Positions 19,501 through 27,948 of a DNA stretch of 33,050 nt are shown here, piece after piece. The position numbers and the translations under genes are program-made. The stretch lies in contig CAMBTO010000020.1 in assembly GCA_945870865.1 (NCBI GenBank), forward strand, positions 1 through 33,050, in the 5' to 3' direction. The notes beneath the pieces are model-generated. The model did no database searches, was not told the origin of the DNA, and saw only the letters and a program-made list of their open reading frames with translations. The DNA is from Klebsiella pneumoniae. GTDB taxonomy: Bacteria > Pseudomonadota > Gammaproteobacteria > Eutrophobiales > Eutrophobiaceae. Position 1 is the first letter of the stretch; each line of letters starts with the position of its first letter.

Positions 19501-19675
19501 CTAAATAACTGTTCCGAAATCCTTTTCAGATTGGGCACAGGAATATTACCCTTCCAGACACGCTGTGAATAAATCCATGTACGCTCGAGCGCCGCATTCA
19601 TGCGGCTAACGGTCTGTCACGGTAATATTCCTGTGCCCAATCTGAACTGTCGTGGATTTCAGAACAGTTATTTAG
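19501..19675. repeat. MITE-like long inverted repeat with a copy of the dispersed hairpin repeat as its core
   Basis: Left arm 19501-19550 CTAAATAACTGTTCCGAAATCCTTTTCAGATTGGGCACAGGAATATTACC; right arm 19621-19675 is its reverse complement apart from one substitution and a small indel block; core 19551-19620. Confidence 0.9.
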
Positions 19676-19703
19676 TCAGGTGGGGTAGTGCGGGCATTTC
19701 CGT

Positions 19704-20351
19704 TCAATCGTCCTTGTTTAGAGCCCGACGCCGTGAGTAGATGATCGTAATGATGGCGAGGCAGGCCACGACCATGGTGGCGGGAAACAGCACGGTCGTT
19801 AGCGTTTGTGACTCCAGTGCCAGGATCACCAGTGTGTATTGCAGCATAAATAACGAGAAAAACAGCGGGTCTTCCTCAAATGGACGGTCATAGGCCTTTC
19901 TTGCTGTTGGCCCAAAGCCGAGCAGGTCGACCAGCGTCAGGATGATCACGGCCAGTAGCGGATTGGCAGTGACGTACCACAGCGGCAAGGAGGACAATGC
20001 AGCGATGAAAAACAGCCGGTCGACGCGGCTGATCGAGTTATCGGCGCGGTAGATAAATGCCAGGATGGCAATCAGGATAGTCATTAAACCAGACAAGCCG
20101 GTCGGCCACGCACCGGCACCCCCGTCTGCAGCCAATTGGATCATGAATACAATACTTGTCGTCGCGCCCCAGATCACCCAGGAAAAAACATGCGGCTTGA
20201 TCTGGCCACGCAGGATGCCGCGGATATAGGGAAAATAGGCGCTAAATGTCACCAGCATCGCCAACAGGCTGAGTACGTATTTATAATTCAGCGTAATCTC
20301 CATTATCTCGTCCTGTTGTGCTGACATTCGATCCCGGAAGTATCGCCGCAC
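19704..20351 (-). CDS. Uncharacterised multi-pass membrane protein
   Basis: Several hydrophobic helices; YFPYIRGILRGQIKPHVFSWVIWGATTSIVFMIQLAADGGAGAW; translation start uncertain (internal Met at 20303). Confidence 0.75.
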   Translation of the reverse strand: MRRYFRDRMSAQQDEIMEITLNYKYVLSLLAMLVTFSAYFPYIRGILRGQIKPHVFSWVIWGATTSIVFMIQLAADGGAGAWPTGLSGLMTILIAILAFIYRADNSISRVDRLFFIAALSSLPLWYVTANPLLAVIILTLVDLLGFGPTARKAYDRPFEEDPLFFSLFMLQYTLVILALESQTLTTVLFPATMVVACLAIITIIYSRRRALNKDD

Positions 20352-20406
20352 GAAAATAAATGTAACAATCCTGCCTCCTGAAACTGGCCTGAATACTACA
20401 CATTCA

Positions 20407-21297
20407 ATGACCGTGCTGCTCTATTTTCTGGTCGTCCTCATCTGGGGTACGACCTACTACGCGATCAAGTTGCAACTGGGCGATGTACCGCCGTTGCAGT
20501 CGGTATTCTATCGCTTTGTGCTCGCCGCCGTGCTGATGTGGATTATCGTGCTGGTCCGCCAGTCGCGGGTCCGTTACGGTCGGGACATGCACACGTTATT
20601 TGCCATCTTTGGCATGTTGCAGTTTTCGCTGAACTACCTGGTCGTCTATAACGCAACCGTCTATCTGGTCAGCGGACTGGTGTCGGTGATCTTCTCGCTG
20701 ATGGTGTTGTTCAATACGCTGTTTGCGTGGTGGTTCTTCCGCGAAAAACCTACGAGGGCACTGGTATTTGGCGCCGTATTCGGGATCTGCGGACTGACCG
20801 CGCTGTTTTACGATGACATCAACGGCCTCAGTCTGAACGATACAGTCGTGCTCGGCATTGCCCTCAGTCTGTTGTCTACGCTGATGGCCTCCAGCGGTAA
20901 CACGATGGCAACACTGCTGAAGCTGCGCGGTATGGATGTGGTCACCTGTAATTGCTGGGGCATGACCTATGGTACGCTGTACCTGTTTCTCGCCATCCTG
21001 ATCAGCGGTCAGCCCTGGCAGTTTTCCATGCAGGAGCAATATGTATGGTCGCTGTTATACCTGTCGATCGCCGGTACCGTCATTGCGTTCTGGGCCTACC
21101 TGACGATCATCCATCGTATCGGCGCACCCCGTGCCGCCTATATCTCGGTGCTGTTTCCGTTGGTGGCCATACTGGTTTCCACGTTTTATGAGGACATGCA
21201 CTGGACGCTTTCAAAACTGCTGGGCGTTGCCTTTATCATTGTCGGCAACCTGTTTATCATCCAGCGTAAACAGATCAGCACCCCCTCCGTGCAGTAA
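20407..21297 (+). CDS. EamA/DMT-superfamily transporter
   Basis: Ten-TM pattern; VLIWGTTYYAIKLQLGDVPPLQSVFYRFVLAAVLMW; SLLYLSIAGTVIAFWAYLTIIHRIGAPRAAYISVLFPLVAILVSTFYEDMHWT. Confidence 0.92.
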   Translation: MTVLLYFLVVLIWGTTYYAIKLQLGDVPPLQSVFYRFVLAAVLMWIIVLVRQSRVRYGRDMHTLFAIFGMLQFSLNYLVVYNATVYLVSGLVSVIFSLMVLFNTLFAWWFFREKPTRALVFGAVFGICGLTALFYDDINGLSLNDTVVLGIALSLLSTLMASSGNTMATLLKLRGMDVVTCNCWGMTYGTLYLFLAILISGQPWQFSMQEQYVWSLLYLSIAGTVIAFWAYLTIIHRIGAPRAAYISVLFPLVAILVSTFYEDMHWTLSKLLGVAFIIVGNLFIIQRKQISTPSVQ

Positions 21298-21410
21298 TTC
21301 CCTTGTCGGCCACGTCTCACCTTAGTGGATTTTGGTTGTCATCAATTTGTCATTAAGCTGTAGTAGTGTTTTGAGAATTACTACACACAAGATAAAAAAA
21401 GCGAAACAGA

Positions 21411-21772
21411 ATGAATACACTAGACTTGTTCAGGAACGAATCCGACCCCGTTTTATACTATCAGGGCGACATAATCTTTTCCGAGGGTGACGCTGGCGAC
21501 AGGATGTACGTGGTCCGGGACGGTGAGGTGGAAATTCTGACAGGGAATAATGTGGTCGATAGATAGTCACAGGCGAGATCTTCGGGGAAATGGCACTGAT
21601 AGATACATCACCACGCAGTGCAACCGCCCGCGCAAGGACAAATTGTTCCTTAATCCCGGTAGATCAACGTCGCTTTACCTTTCTGGTACAACAAACCCCT
21701 TTTTTCTCCATCCATGTGATGAAGATACTGGCAAATCGCATACGACGGGTAAACAAGCAGCACGTTGATTGA
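21411..21772 (+). pseudogene. Cyclic-nucleotide-binding (Crp/Fnr-like cNMP) domain protein split by a frameshift
   Basis: Frame 1: MNTLDLFRNESDPVLYYQGDIIFSEGDAGDRMYVVRDGEVEILTGNNVVDR*; shifted frame continues VTGEIFGEMALIDTSPRSATARARTNCSLIPVDQRRFTFLVQQTPFFSIHVMKILANRIRRVNKQHVD*. Confidence 0.85.
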
Positions 21773-21784
21773 TCGACACCCCTG

Positions 21785-21821
21785 AAAAAAAGGGGCGGGC
21801 CTGTGTTCACAGGCCCGCCCC
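21785..21821 (-). terminator. Rho-independent terminator for the Vgb-like gene
   Basis: GGGGCGGGCCTGTG (21792-21805)/CACAGGCCCGCCCC (21808-21821), with an A-run at 21785-21791 giving a T-run on minus. Confidence 0.9.
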
Positions 21822-21834
21822 GGACTTCATGGTA

Positions 21835-23667
21835 TTACTTCAGCAGTTCAATAAAACCAATACGTGCATCGATACCGTTGGTGACCCACCAGATACGGTT
21901 TGTCAGCTTCTGATCGACTTCAATACGACGTACATCCGACTCTGCCTGAGGTAATGGCAACATCAGCCATTGTTTGGTATCGGGATTGTAGCGTGCGATA
22001 TAGTCTGCCGTTTGCAGGGTGACCCACATCAGGTTGGAAGACTTGTCGAAATCAATCGAGTAGGCACCGTTATACTTTATTGGCGGAAGTATCTCGCTCA
22101 TCTCGTCCGTCTGCACATCGATCTTCAGGATCTTGCTTGTACCCCACAGCCCGACGTAGACATCACCCTTGTTATCGTAGTCCATGCGCCTTGGATAGGC
22201 ACCGGGTTCAAGGTCAAACACCTTGACTTCGCCAGTGACACCATCATAGCGTGCGAGCTTGTCGACCAGGTTTTCCGCTTCCCAGATACGGTTCTTGCCA
22301 TCAACGGTAATCCCATAGCCGCCGGGATTCTTTTGGTTCGCGAGCCAGGTCGGTGAATCATAGGTGTACCATTCACCAGTGGCAGGGTCCAGCCTGCGCA
22401 CGGAACCGGGGCCGGACATCCAGATCGATTTATCATGCGGATTGATTACCAGGCTGTTGCCCTGTACCGGTCCGCGGATCGTATCGGTAACCTTGCCGTT
22501 ATGATGCACGACGGGGTTGGCCCCGGGGATCTGATCTGCCTTGGGATCCATCGGAAACAACCAGTCCGTCCACTTATCATTGGCAATATCGTAGCTTAAC
22601 CAGCGTTTGGAGAACGGGTCTGCCAGCCACATGATACCCTCGGCATTGATCTGCAGGTTACCCGGACGGGCACGTTTGGCACCCGCCAGCAACGGTGGCT
22701 CTATCTCGGTATATTCATAGCTCTCCGGATCGAACCGGCTGATCCTGCCACCGGTACGCTGGTTGGCCCAGCCGATACCGTTCGGATCAACAGCAACGTC
22801 ATGGGTTTCAACATCGCGGGTTTCAAGATTATATTGTACGGACCGGTAATTCCTGGCCTCGCCCTGCATCAGTTCATGCGGGAAGCGGCTGTTCGGATCC
22901 GGTGCCGGCATAGGCGGAAGATTGGCAACGAGATAATCGACCAGCACCTTCTGTTCGTCTGTAGTCATTTCCGGCACACCGCTACCTACCATCAACTCAG
23001 CCATGTCCTCGACGTTTGATGCCCAGCCCTTCGGCTCATAGCTTGATGCAGAGACCTGGTTTGGAGAATGGCAGCCCGAACAGTTCTTCATGATAATGTC
23101 CTTGCCGGGACCGTCAGGCAAGGTATCCACCGTTGCAAGATGTTCCGGTTTGCGACGCGGCCAGGCGGCAGGCAGATCCGGACCGCGTTGCACATTCAGA
23201 CTGAGATTAATCGCGGATGCCGCGCCGTTGGCCACGTCAACCGGTGTAGACCAGTCACTCTGGAAATCACCGCCGACGCTCTGCGCGGTATAATTGCCTG
23301 ACGGAAGACGGTCAACCTTGTAGGTACCGCCGTCCTGACTAATGACCATGAAGGTCAGTCGCCGTGCTTCATTATTGAATTTGACGAACGCACCAGCGAC
23401 AGGTTGCCCGGCGGCATCGGTAATCACACCTTCGATTGCCCCACTGTGACCGGCTGCTGTGGTTCCTGGGTTAGTCGCCATCGCTGTACTGGCAGTCGGT
23501 GTTGGTGTGGCCGTCGGTGTTGCAGGTGCGACTGCCGATTCAGTTACCGTAGTTTCAGCAGGCGTATTGCTCGACGCAGTGGTCTCTGGTTGCTGTTCGG
23601 AACATGCGACGAGCAATAAAGCACACAGAAAAATTTTAAAACTGGATAGTATGGATTTCGTAGACAT
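21835..23667 (-). CDS. Multidomain lipoprotein: carboxypeptidase-regulatory-like domain, c-type cytochrome, Vgb (virginiamycin B lyase)-like propeller
   Basis: Lipobox LVAC|SEQQ; IEGVITDAAGQPVAGAFVKFNN...YKVDRLPSGNYTAQSVG; haem motif CSGCH; HDVAVDPNGIGWANQRTGGRISRFDPES, GITVDGKNRIWEAENLVDKLARYDGVTGEVKVFDL, MWVTLQTADYIARYNPDTKQW. Confidence 0.88.
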   Translation of the reverse strand: MSTKSILSSFKIFLCALLLVACSEQQPETTASSNTPAETTVTESAVAPATPTATPTPTASTAMATNPGTTAAGHSGAIEGVITDAAGQPVAGAFVKFNNEARRLTFMVISQDGGTYKVDRLPSGNYTAQSVGGDFQSDWSTPVDVANGAASAINLSLNVQRGPDLPAAWPRRKPEHLATVDTLPDGPGKDIIMKNCSGCHSPNQVSASSYEPKGWASNVEDMAELMVGSGVPEMTTDEQKVLVDYLVANLPPMPAPDPNSRFPHELMQGEARNYRSVQYNLETRDVETHDVAVDPNGIGWANQRTGGRISRFDPESYEYTEIEPPLLAGAKRARPGNLQINAEGIMWLADPFSKRWLSYDIANDKWTDWLFPMDPKADQIPGANPVVHHNGKVTDTIRGPVQGNSLVINPHDKSIWMSGPGSVRRLDPATGEWYTYDSPTWLANQKNPGGYGITVDGKNRIWEAENLVDKLARYDGVTGEVKVFDLEPGAYPRRMDYDNKGDVYVGLWGTSKILKIDVQTDEMSEILPPIKYNGAYSIDFDKSSNLMWVTLQTADYIARYNPDTKQWLMLPLPQAESDVRRIEVDQKLTNRIWWVTNGIDARIGFIELLK

Positions 23668-23789
23668 GATGGTACCCCCCCGTGATTCAGGACGAACGCC
23701 TGATTGACTGACTGTGGCAGATTAGCCGAGGTATATCAAGCGGGAGAGTGGGGGACAGCCCATCATCTGGGTCTGTCCCCTGCAAAAGA

Positions 23790-24755
23790 CTATTTCGGCA
23801 GCATTGCCGCCTGTTGATATGACGGGTCGGCGTACTTCTCCATCGGACCAGCAGACTTGATCACGCCGCCTTCAACCAGTAACTCTCCAACCTGGCGAAA
23901 ACCTTCCTGACTGAGTGTGCCGTGCCGGACCATCCCGTTTTTGACAAACGTATCCAGACTGCCTGGCAGGGACGCCTGTTCATGCCCGATACCCGCCGCG
24001 ATATGGATGGCCTCGTCCCGGTTGGCCGGATCAAATAGCCATTCGGTTGCACGGATATAGCCCCGCAGATAGGCAACCACGGTTGTCCGGTTCGCCTCGG
24101 CCCAGTCACGGCGCGCGCCGATCGAGGAGGCCGGAAATTCCGGAAAATGCTCTGACAGATTCGTCAGGATAGGAAAACCATCCAGCGCAGCCTGCACACT
24201 CTCCGGTGCATTCATATAGGTAAACTGCGCCCGGTTTTCCCGGACTGCCTTGATGCGATTGGCCGGTCCACCCGAATCGGCCGCCAGCGTGTAATCACCC
24301 GGTTGCAGTCCATTTTTTTGCAAAACTTTTTTGTACATCAGCCAGTAACCGGTCTGCAGATTGTCCAGTGCAATCGTCTTGCCACGCAGGTCTTCCCAGG
24401 TCTTGAATTCCGGTCGCACCAGCAGGTCATTTGCCGCACGCGTTATCGTGTGGATGACCACGTAGTTCTTGCCATCCTCTATCTCGCGCACAAAATGGTC
24501 GGCCGCCTGATGGAAGATATCCAGCTCCTTCGCATCAACCATATCCAGTTGATGCTCGGACTCACCGGTGACGGTCAACTGCACATCCAGACCCTCGTCC
24601 TTGAAAAAGCCCTTCGCATTGGCCACCCACATCGGCCAGTTATTAATCGAATTGCTAATCGCCCCGACACGCACAGTCTGAGCTTGCGCAGAGAGGTGCG
24701 AAGACACTAACAACAATGTAAGAAACAACCATGTGTTCCTGCCTGTACGCTGCAT
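23790..24755 (-). CDS. ABC-type substrate-binding protein (SsuA/THI5/NMT1-like), exported
   Basis: Signal peptide ending LSAQAQ; VRVGAISNSINNWPMWVANAKGFFKDEGLDVQLTVTG, WEDLRGKTIALDNLQTGYWLMYKKVLQKNGL. Confidence 0.86.
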   Translation of the reverse strand: MQRTGRNTWLFLTLLLVSSHLSAQAQTVRVGAISNSINNWPMWVANAKGFFKDEGLDVQLTVTGESEHQLDMVDAKELDIFHQAADHFVREIEDGKNYVVIHTITRAANDLLVRPEFKTWEDLRGKTIALDNLQTGYWLMYKKVLQKNGLQPGDYTLAADSGGPANRIKAVRENRAQFTYMNAPESVQAALDGFPILTNLSEHFPEFPASSIGARRDWAEANRTTVVAYLRGYIRATEWLFDPANRDEAIHIAAGIGHEQASLPGSLDTFVKNGMVRHGTLSQEGFRQVGELLVEGGVIKSAGPMEKYADPSYQQAAMLPK

Positions 24756-24974
24756 ATTTTATCCCCTTAACTGAATTATTGTGAGGCCACAGTAGCACAG
24801 CCAGACAGGGTGATGCCAGATGTCAGGTCATGCGTTGAGGCCTACCGTCCGCCCGGAAATGATCAGGACTAAATAACTGTTCCGGATTCCCGGTCACATC
24901 GGCAGGCCAGCCATCCGTCATGCCGGGCTTGACCCGGCATCCAGTAGAAAAAGAGTACCCGTACCCCACATCTA

Positions 24975-25886
24975 TCAGACAGGGATATCCAGTGGCAATC
25001 GGTTCTTGCCGATGTCTATCTGGAGAAAGCCTTGGGATACCGGCGGGGTGAGCGCGAGTTGCGGCCCATACATTCGATACGCCGGCAAAAACTTTTCCGC
25101 ATAGGCGCGCACCTCGCTGGCCGACATGCCGGGCAGGCCCTTTGCCTTCATCCGCTCTTCGGCCTCACTGCGCCACTCCAGCACATGCGCGGGATCATCC
25201 GGGCGGATATACACAAAATTGTCGAGCAGGCTGTGCCACGCCGTGTACTGTCCAAGAAGTTTGTTGATCTGTTGCAGATGCGGATCCGTGACCACCTGTG
25301 GTGCCACCGGCTGGAAGCCGAGCATCCAGCCTTCCACCAGTACGATATCAACAGGCATCGCGATCTCCGGCCACAACGCCGGATCGGCGCGATCACCTTG
25401 TCCCTGATGTTGCGACTTGTCATAACGCGGCAATAACAATCGGCTGCCCGGGTCGGCCTGTTTGAGACGGGAGAGGATCTCCGCTCCCAGCGCCACATCG
25501 TGTGTGCCCGGATATCCGCGTTGTTGCAGATACGGATTTCCCGGGAAGTCAGTTGCCAGCCTGACTTGCTCTGCCCGGGTCAGGTAAAAATCATCGATCG
25601 ACAGCGTGACTGCACGCAGGCCGCTCCAGTCGAACAGTTGCACCAGATACGAGGTCAGCGTCGATTTACCGCCACCTTGAGGCGCGTTTATTCCCACGAT
25701 AAAGCCTGGTTGTCCGTAAGTGATCAGCTGTTTATACAGATGAAAAAACAGTGGCAGGTAATAGAGATCGACCAGCCCGGGTTGATGTAGACCCGGCTCC
25801 AGACTGGCCTCAAGTTTCAGTTTCAGGTCCTGCCGGTGGTCATCGTCTATCTGCTGAACGACGGATTGTTGCCATGGGATGGTCAT
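24975..25886 (-). CDS. D-glycerate 3-kinase-like P-loop kinase (GLYK/YggC type)
   Basis: Walker A INAPQGGGKSTL, LSIDDFYLTRAEQ, NPYLQQRGYPGTHD, LPRYDKSQHQGQGDR, VEGWMLGFQPV. Confidence 0.85.
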   Translation of the reverse strand: MTIPWQQSVVQQIDDDHRQDLKLKLEASLEPGLHQPGLVDLYYLPLFFHLYKQLITYGQPGFIVGINAPQGGGKSTLTSYLVQLFDWSGLRAVTLSIDDFYLTRAEQVRLATDFPGNPYLQQRGYPGTHDVALGAEILSRLKQADPGSRLLLPRYDKSQHQGQGDRADPALWPEIAMPVDIVLVEGWMLGFQPVAPQVVTDPHLQQINKLLGQYTAWHSLLDNFVYIRPDDPAHVLEWRSEAEERMKAKGLPGMSASEVRAYAEKFLPAYRMYGPQLALTPPVSQGFLQIDIGKNRLPLDIPV

Positions 25887-25980
25887 ACGATCTTCTTATT
25901 TAATGTATCTTGATTGATATGTCATTATAGCGAGCCTGAGTTACAGTAAACCGGGAACAGATTTAAGAGAGTTTTATCTT

Positions 25981-26114
25981 ACTGGATTCCCGCTTTCGCG
26001 GGAATGACGAAGGCATATGCCCTTGAAAACCCCCTCGCGGGAATGACGAAGGTATATGCACCCTGCAAAACCCCGTCATTCCGGGGCCGCGTTAGCGGAA
26101 CCCGGAATCCAGTC
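25981..26114. repeat. Degenerate ATTCCCGC/GCGGGAAT inverted-repeat cluster
   Basis: ACTGGATTCCCGCTTTCGCGGGAATGACGA followed by further partial CGCGGGAATGACGAAGG and GTCATTCCGGGGCC...CCGGAATCCAGT units. Confidence 0.8.
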
Positions 26115-26158
26115 AATAAAACATGTAGAATAAACCTATCCATCACGGGGGAGAAACC

Positions 26159-27910
26159 ATGTATTCCAGCCACAGCTTGCATCGCGTTATCGCATTTGTA
26201 TTTATCTGCCTCAGCACCACCCTGTCTGCGCAGGAACAAACAGGTACCGTCGTGTTGCAAGGCGCCACCATCATCGACGGCCTGGCCGATGCGCCGATGC
26301 AGGGCAGGTCGATCATCATCGAAGGTAACACCATACGCGACATCGTCGCCGCCGATGCGCCGATACCCGCGGGGGCAGAGGTGATCGATCTCAAAGGCAA
26401 ATTCGTCATGCCCGGTATGGTCGACACGCACGTCCACTGGCTCGACTTCATGGGTGAGCTGTTCGTCAATCACGGCGTGACCTCGGTCGTGGCGCTGGCC
26501 GACGTACCCAAACAGACCCGTGAACACAGCCAGACCTCGTTTGGCCTGCCACGCCTGTTCCACACCGGTAATCGCCCGCCGTTTGGCCGGAACGACAGCC
26601 CGGCAGAGATCCGCAAGATCATGAAAGAGTGGCTCGAGAAGGAACCCGATATTGCCCATTTTCCCACGCACAATGCCGGTATAAGCCAGGCCTACAAGGT
26701 GGCCGCCGAGGAGGCGCACAAGATGGGTTTAATGATCTTCGGTCATGCTGAAAATGCGCCGGACTCAATAGTTGATGGACTGGATGTGGTTGAACACATC
26801 TGGGCCTGGGGCCAGGCCGTCATGCCGGAGTCTGAACTGGCAGCGTTCCAGCGTGGTGAATATCTCACCTGGGCGAACCACATGAGCGGGCGTTGGGACC
26901 AGCTTGATGCGTTGATCAAGGACGCGGTCGCGAAAGATATCTATATCAACCCGACCTTGACGTATGAGTGGGGCGGCATGAGCGTCAATGCAAAACTGCG
27001 TGAGCTCGATGACTACAGTGTGCTCAGCCAACCGGAGCTGGTGTACTTCCCCGACAGTATTTCAAAGAGCCTGATGGCGAAGCACCGCCAGATCAAGAAT
27101 TTCTCCACCCGCTACGGCAACCTGCCGTATGTGAAACACCTGCCCGAGTCAGACCTCGCCGAATTTCGTGAGGGCTATGAAAACGTGAAGGAGTTTGTAA
27201 AGCGTTATGTCGCCGCCGGTGGCAAGGTACAGGGCGGTACCGATGCGATCACCGCCGGTGTGCCGGGCCTTGGTTTGCATCAGGAGATGCAGATGCTGGT
27301 TGAGGCCGGGTTGACGCCGATGCAGGCGATCAAGTCCACCACACGCTGGTCGGCCGAGGAGCTGGAAGGCCGTGGTGGCAAACGCGGACCGGCAAAGGTC
27401 GGTTCGATTGAGCCGGGCAAACTGGCCGATCTCATCGTGCTGAACGCGAGTCCTTTGGCAGACATCCGCAACAGCCAGCAGATCGACCGGGTGATGAAAG
27501 ACGGTCGCTGGGTGCCGCGCGAATACCATCCGGAATATTACAGCCACACCGTCCCACCGCGTGCGATTGCCGGTTCCACCTTTGCACCGGTGCTGAGCAC
27601 AGTGACACCTTCGATCGTGACCGCCGGCAGTCCATCTGTGCGCGTCGCCATTGAGGGCAGCGGTTTCCAGCAGACCTCGCTGGTGCGCATTAATGATATT
27701 TCGGTAAAGACGTATTTCATCAACCCGCGCCGTGTCGAGTTTGATCTGCCTGCCGAAATGATTGCGAGTGCCTCACCGAATCCATACGTGTCTCCCGGCC
27801 CCTACCAGCAGGACGCGCTGATCGGTAATTTCGCGGTGAACATCCACGTATTCAGCCCACCACCCGTCGGCGGGACATCGAATACGATCAGTGTGATGGT
27901 GAAGCCGTAG
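26159..27910 (+). CDS. Exported amidohydrolase-family protein with C-terminal IPT/TIG-like domain
   Basis: Signal LSAQ; GATIIDGLADAPMQGRSIIIEGNTI, KFVMPGMVDTHVHW (metal HxH), GGTDAITAGVPGLGLHQEMQMLVEAGLTPMQAIKSTT, VGSIEPGKLADLIVLNASPL; tail VTPSIVTAGSPSVRVAIEGSGFQQTSLVRIND. Confidence 0.88.
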   Translation: MYSSHSLHRVIAFVFICLSTTLSAQEQTGTVVLQGATIIDGLADAPMQGRSIIIEGNTIRDIVAADAPIPAGAEVIDLKGKFVMPGMVDTHVHWLDFMGELFVNHGVTSVVALADVPKQTREHSQTSFGLPRLFHTGNRPPFGRNDSPAEIRKIMKEWLEKEPDIAHFPTHNAGISQAYKVAAEEAHKMGLMIFGHAENAPDSIVDGLDVVEHIWAWGQAVMPESELAAFQRGEYLTWANHMSGRWDQLDALIKDAVAKDIYINPTLTYEWGGMSVNAKLRELDDYSVLSQPELVYFPDSISKSLMAKHRQIKNFSTRYGNLPYVKHLPESDLAEFREGYENVKEFVKRYVAAGGKVQGGTDAITAGVPGLGLHQEMQMLVEAGLTPMQAIKSTTRWSAEELEGRGGKRGPAKVGSIEPGKLADLIVLNASPLADIRNSQQIDRVMKDGRWVPREYHPEYYSHTVPPRAIAGSTFAPVLSTVTPSIVTAGSPSVRVAIEGSGFQQTSLVRINDISVKTYFINPRRVEFDLPAEMIASASPNPYVSPGPYQQDALIGNFAVNIHVFSPPPVGGTSNTISVMVKP

Positions 27911-27948
27911 TTATTACAGCTGGCCGACAGTTAAAAGCGCATGGTCTG

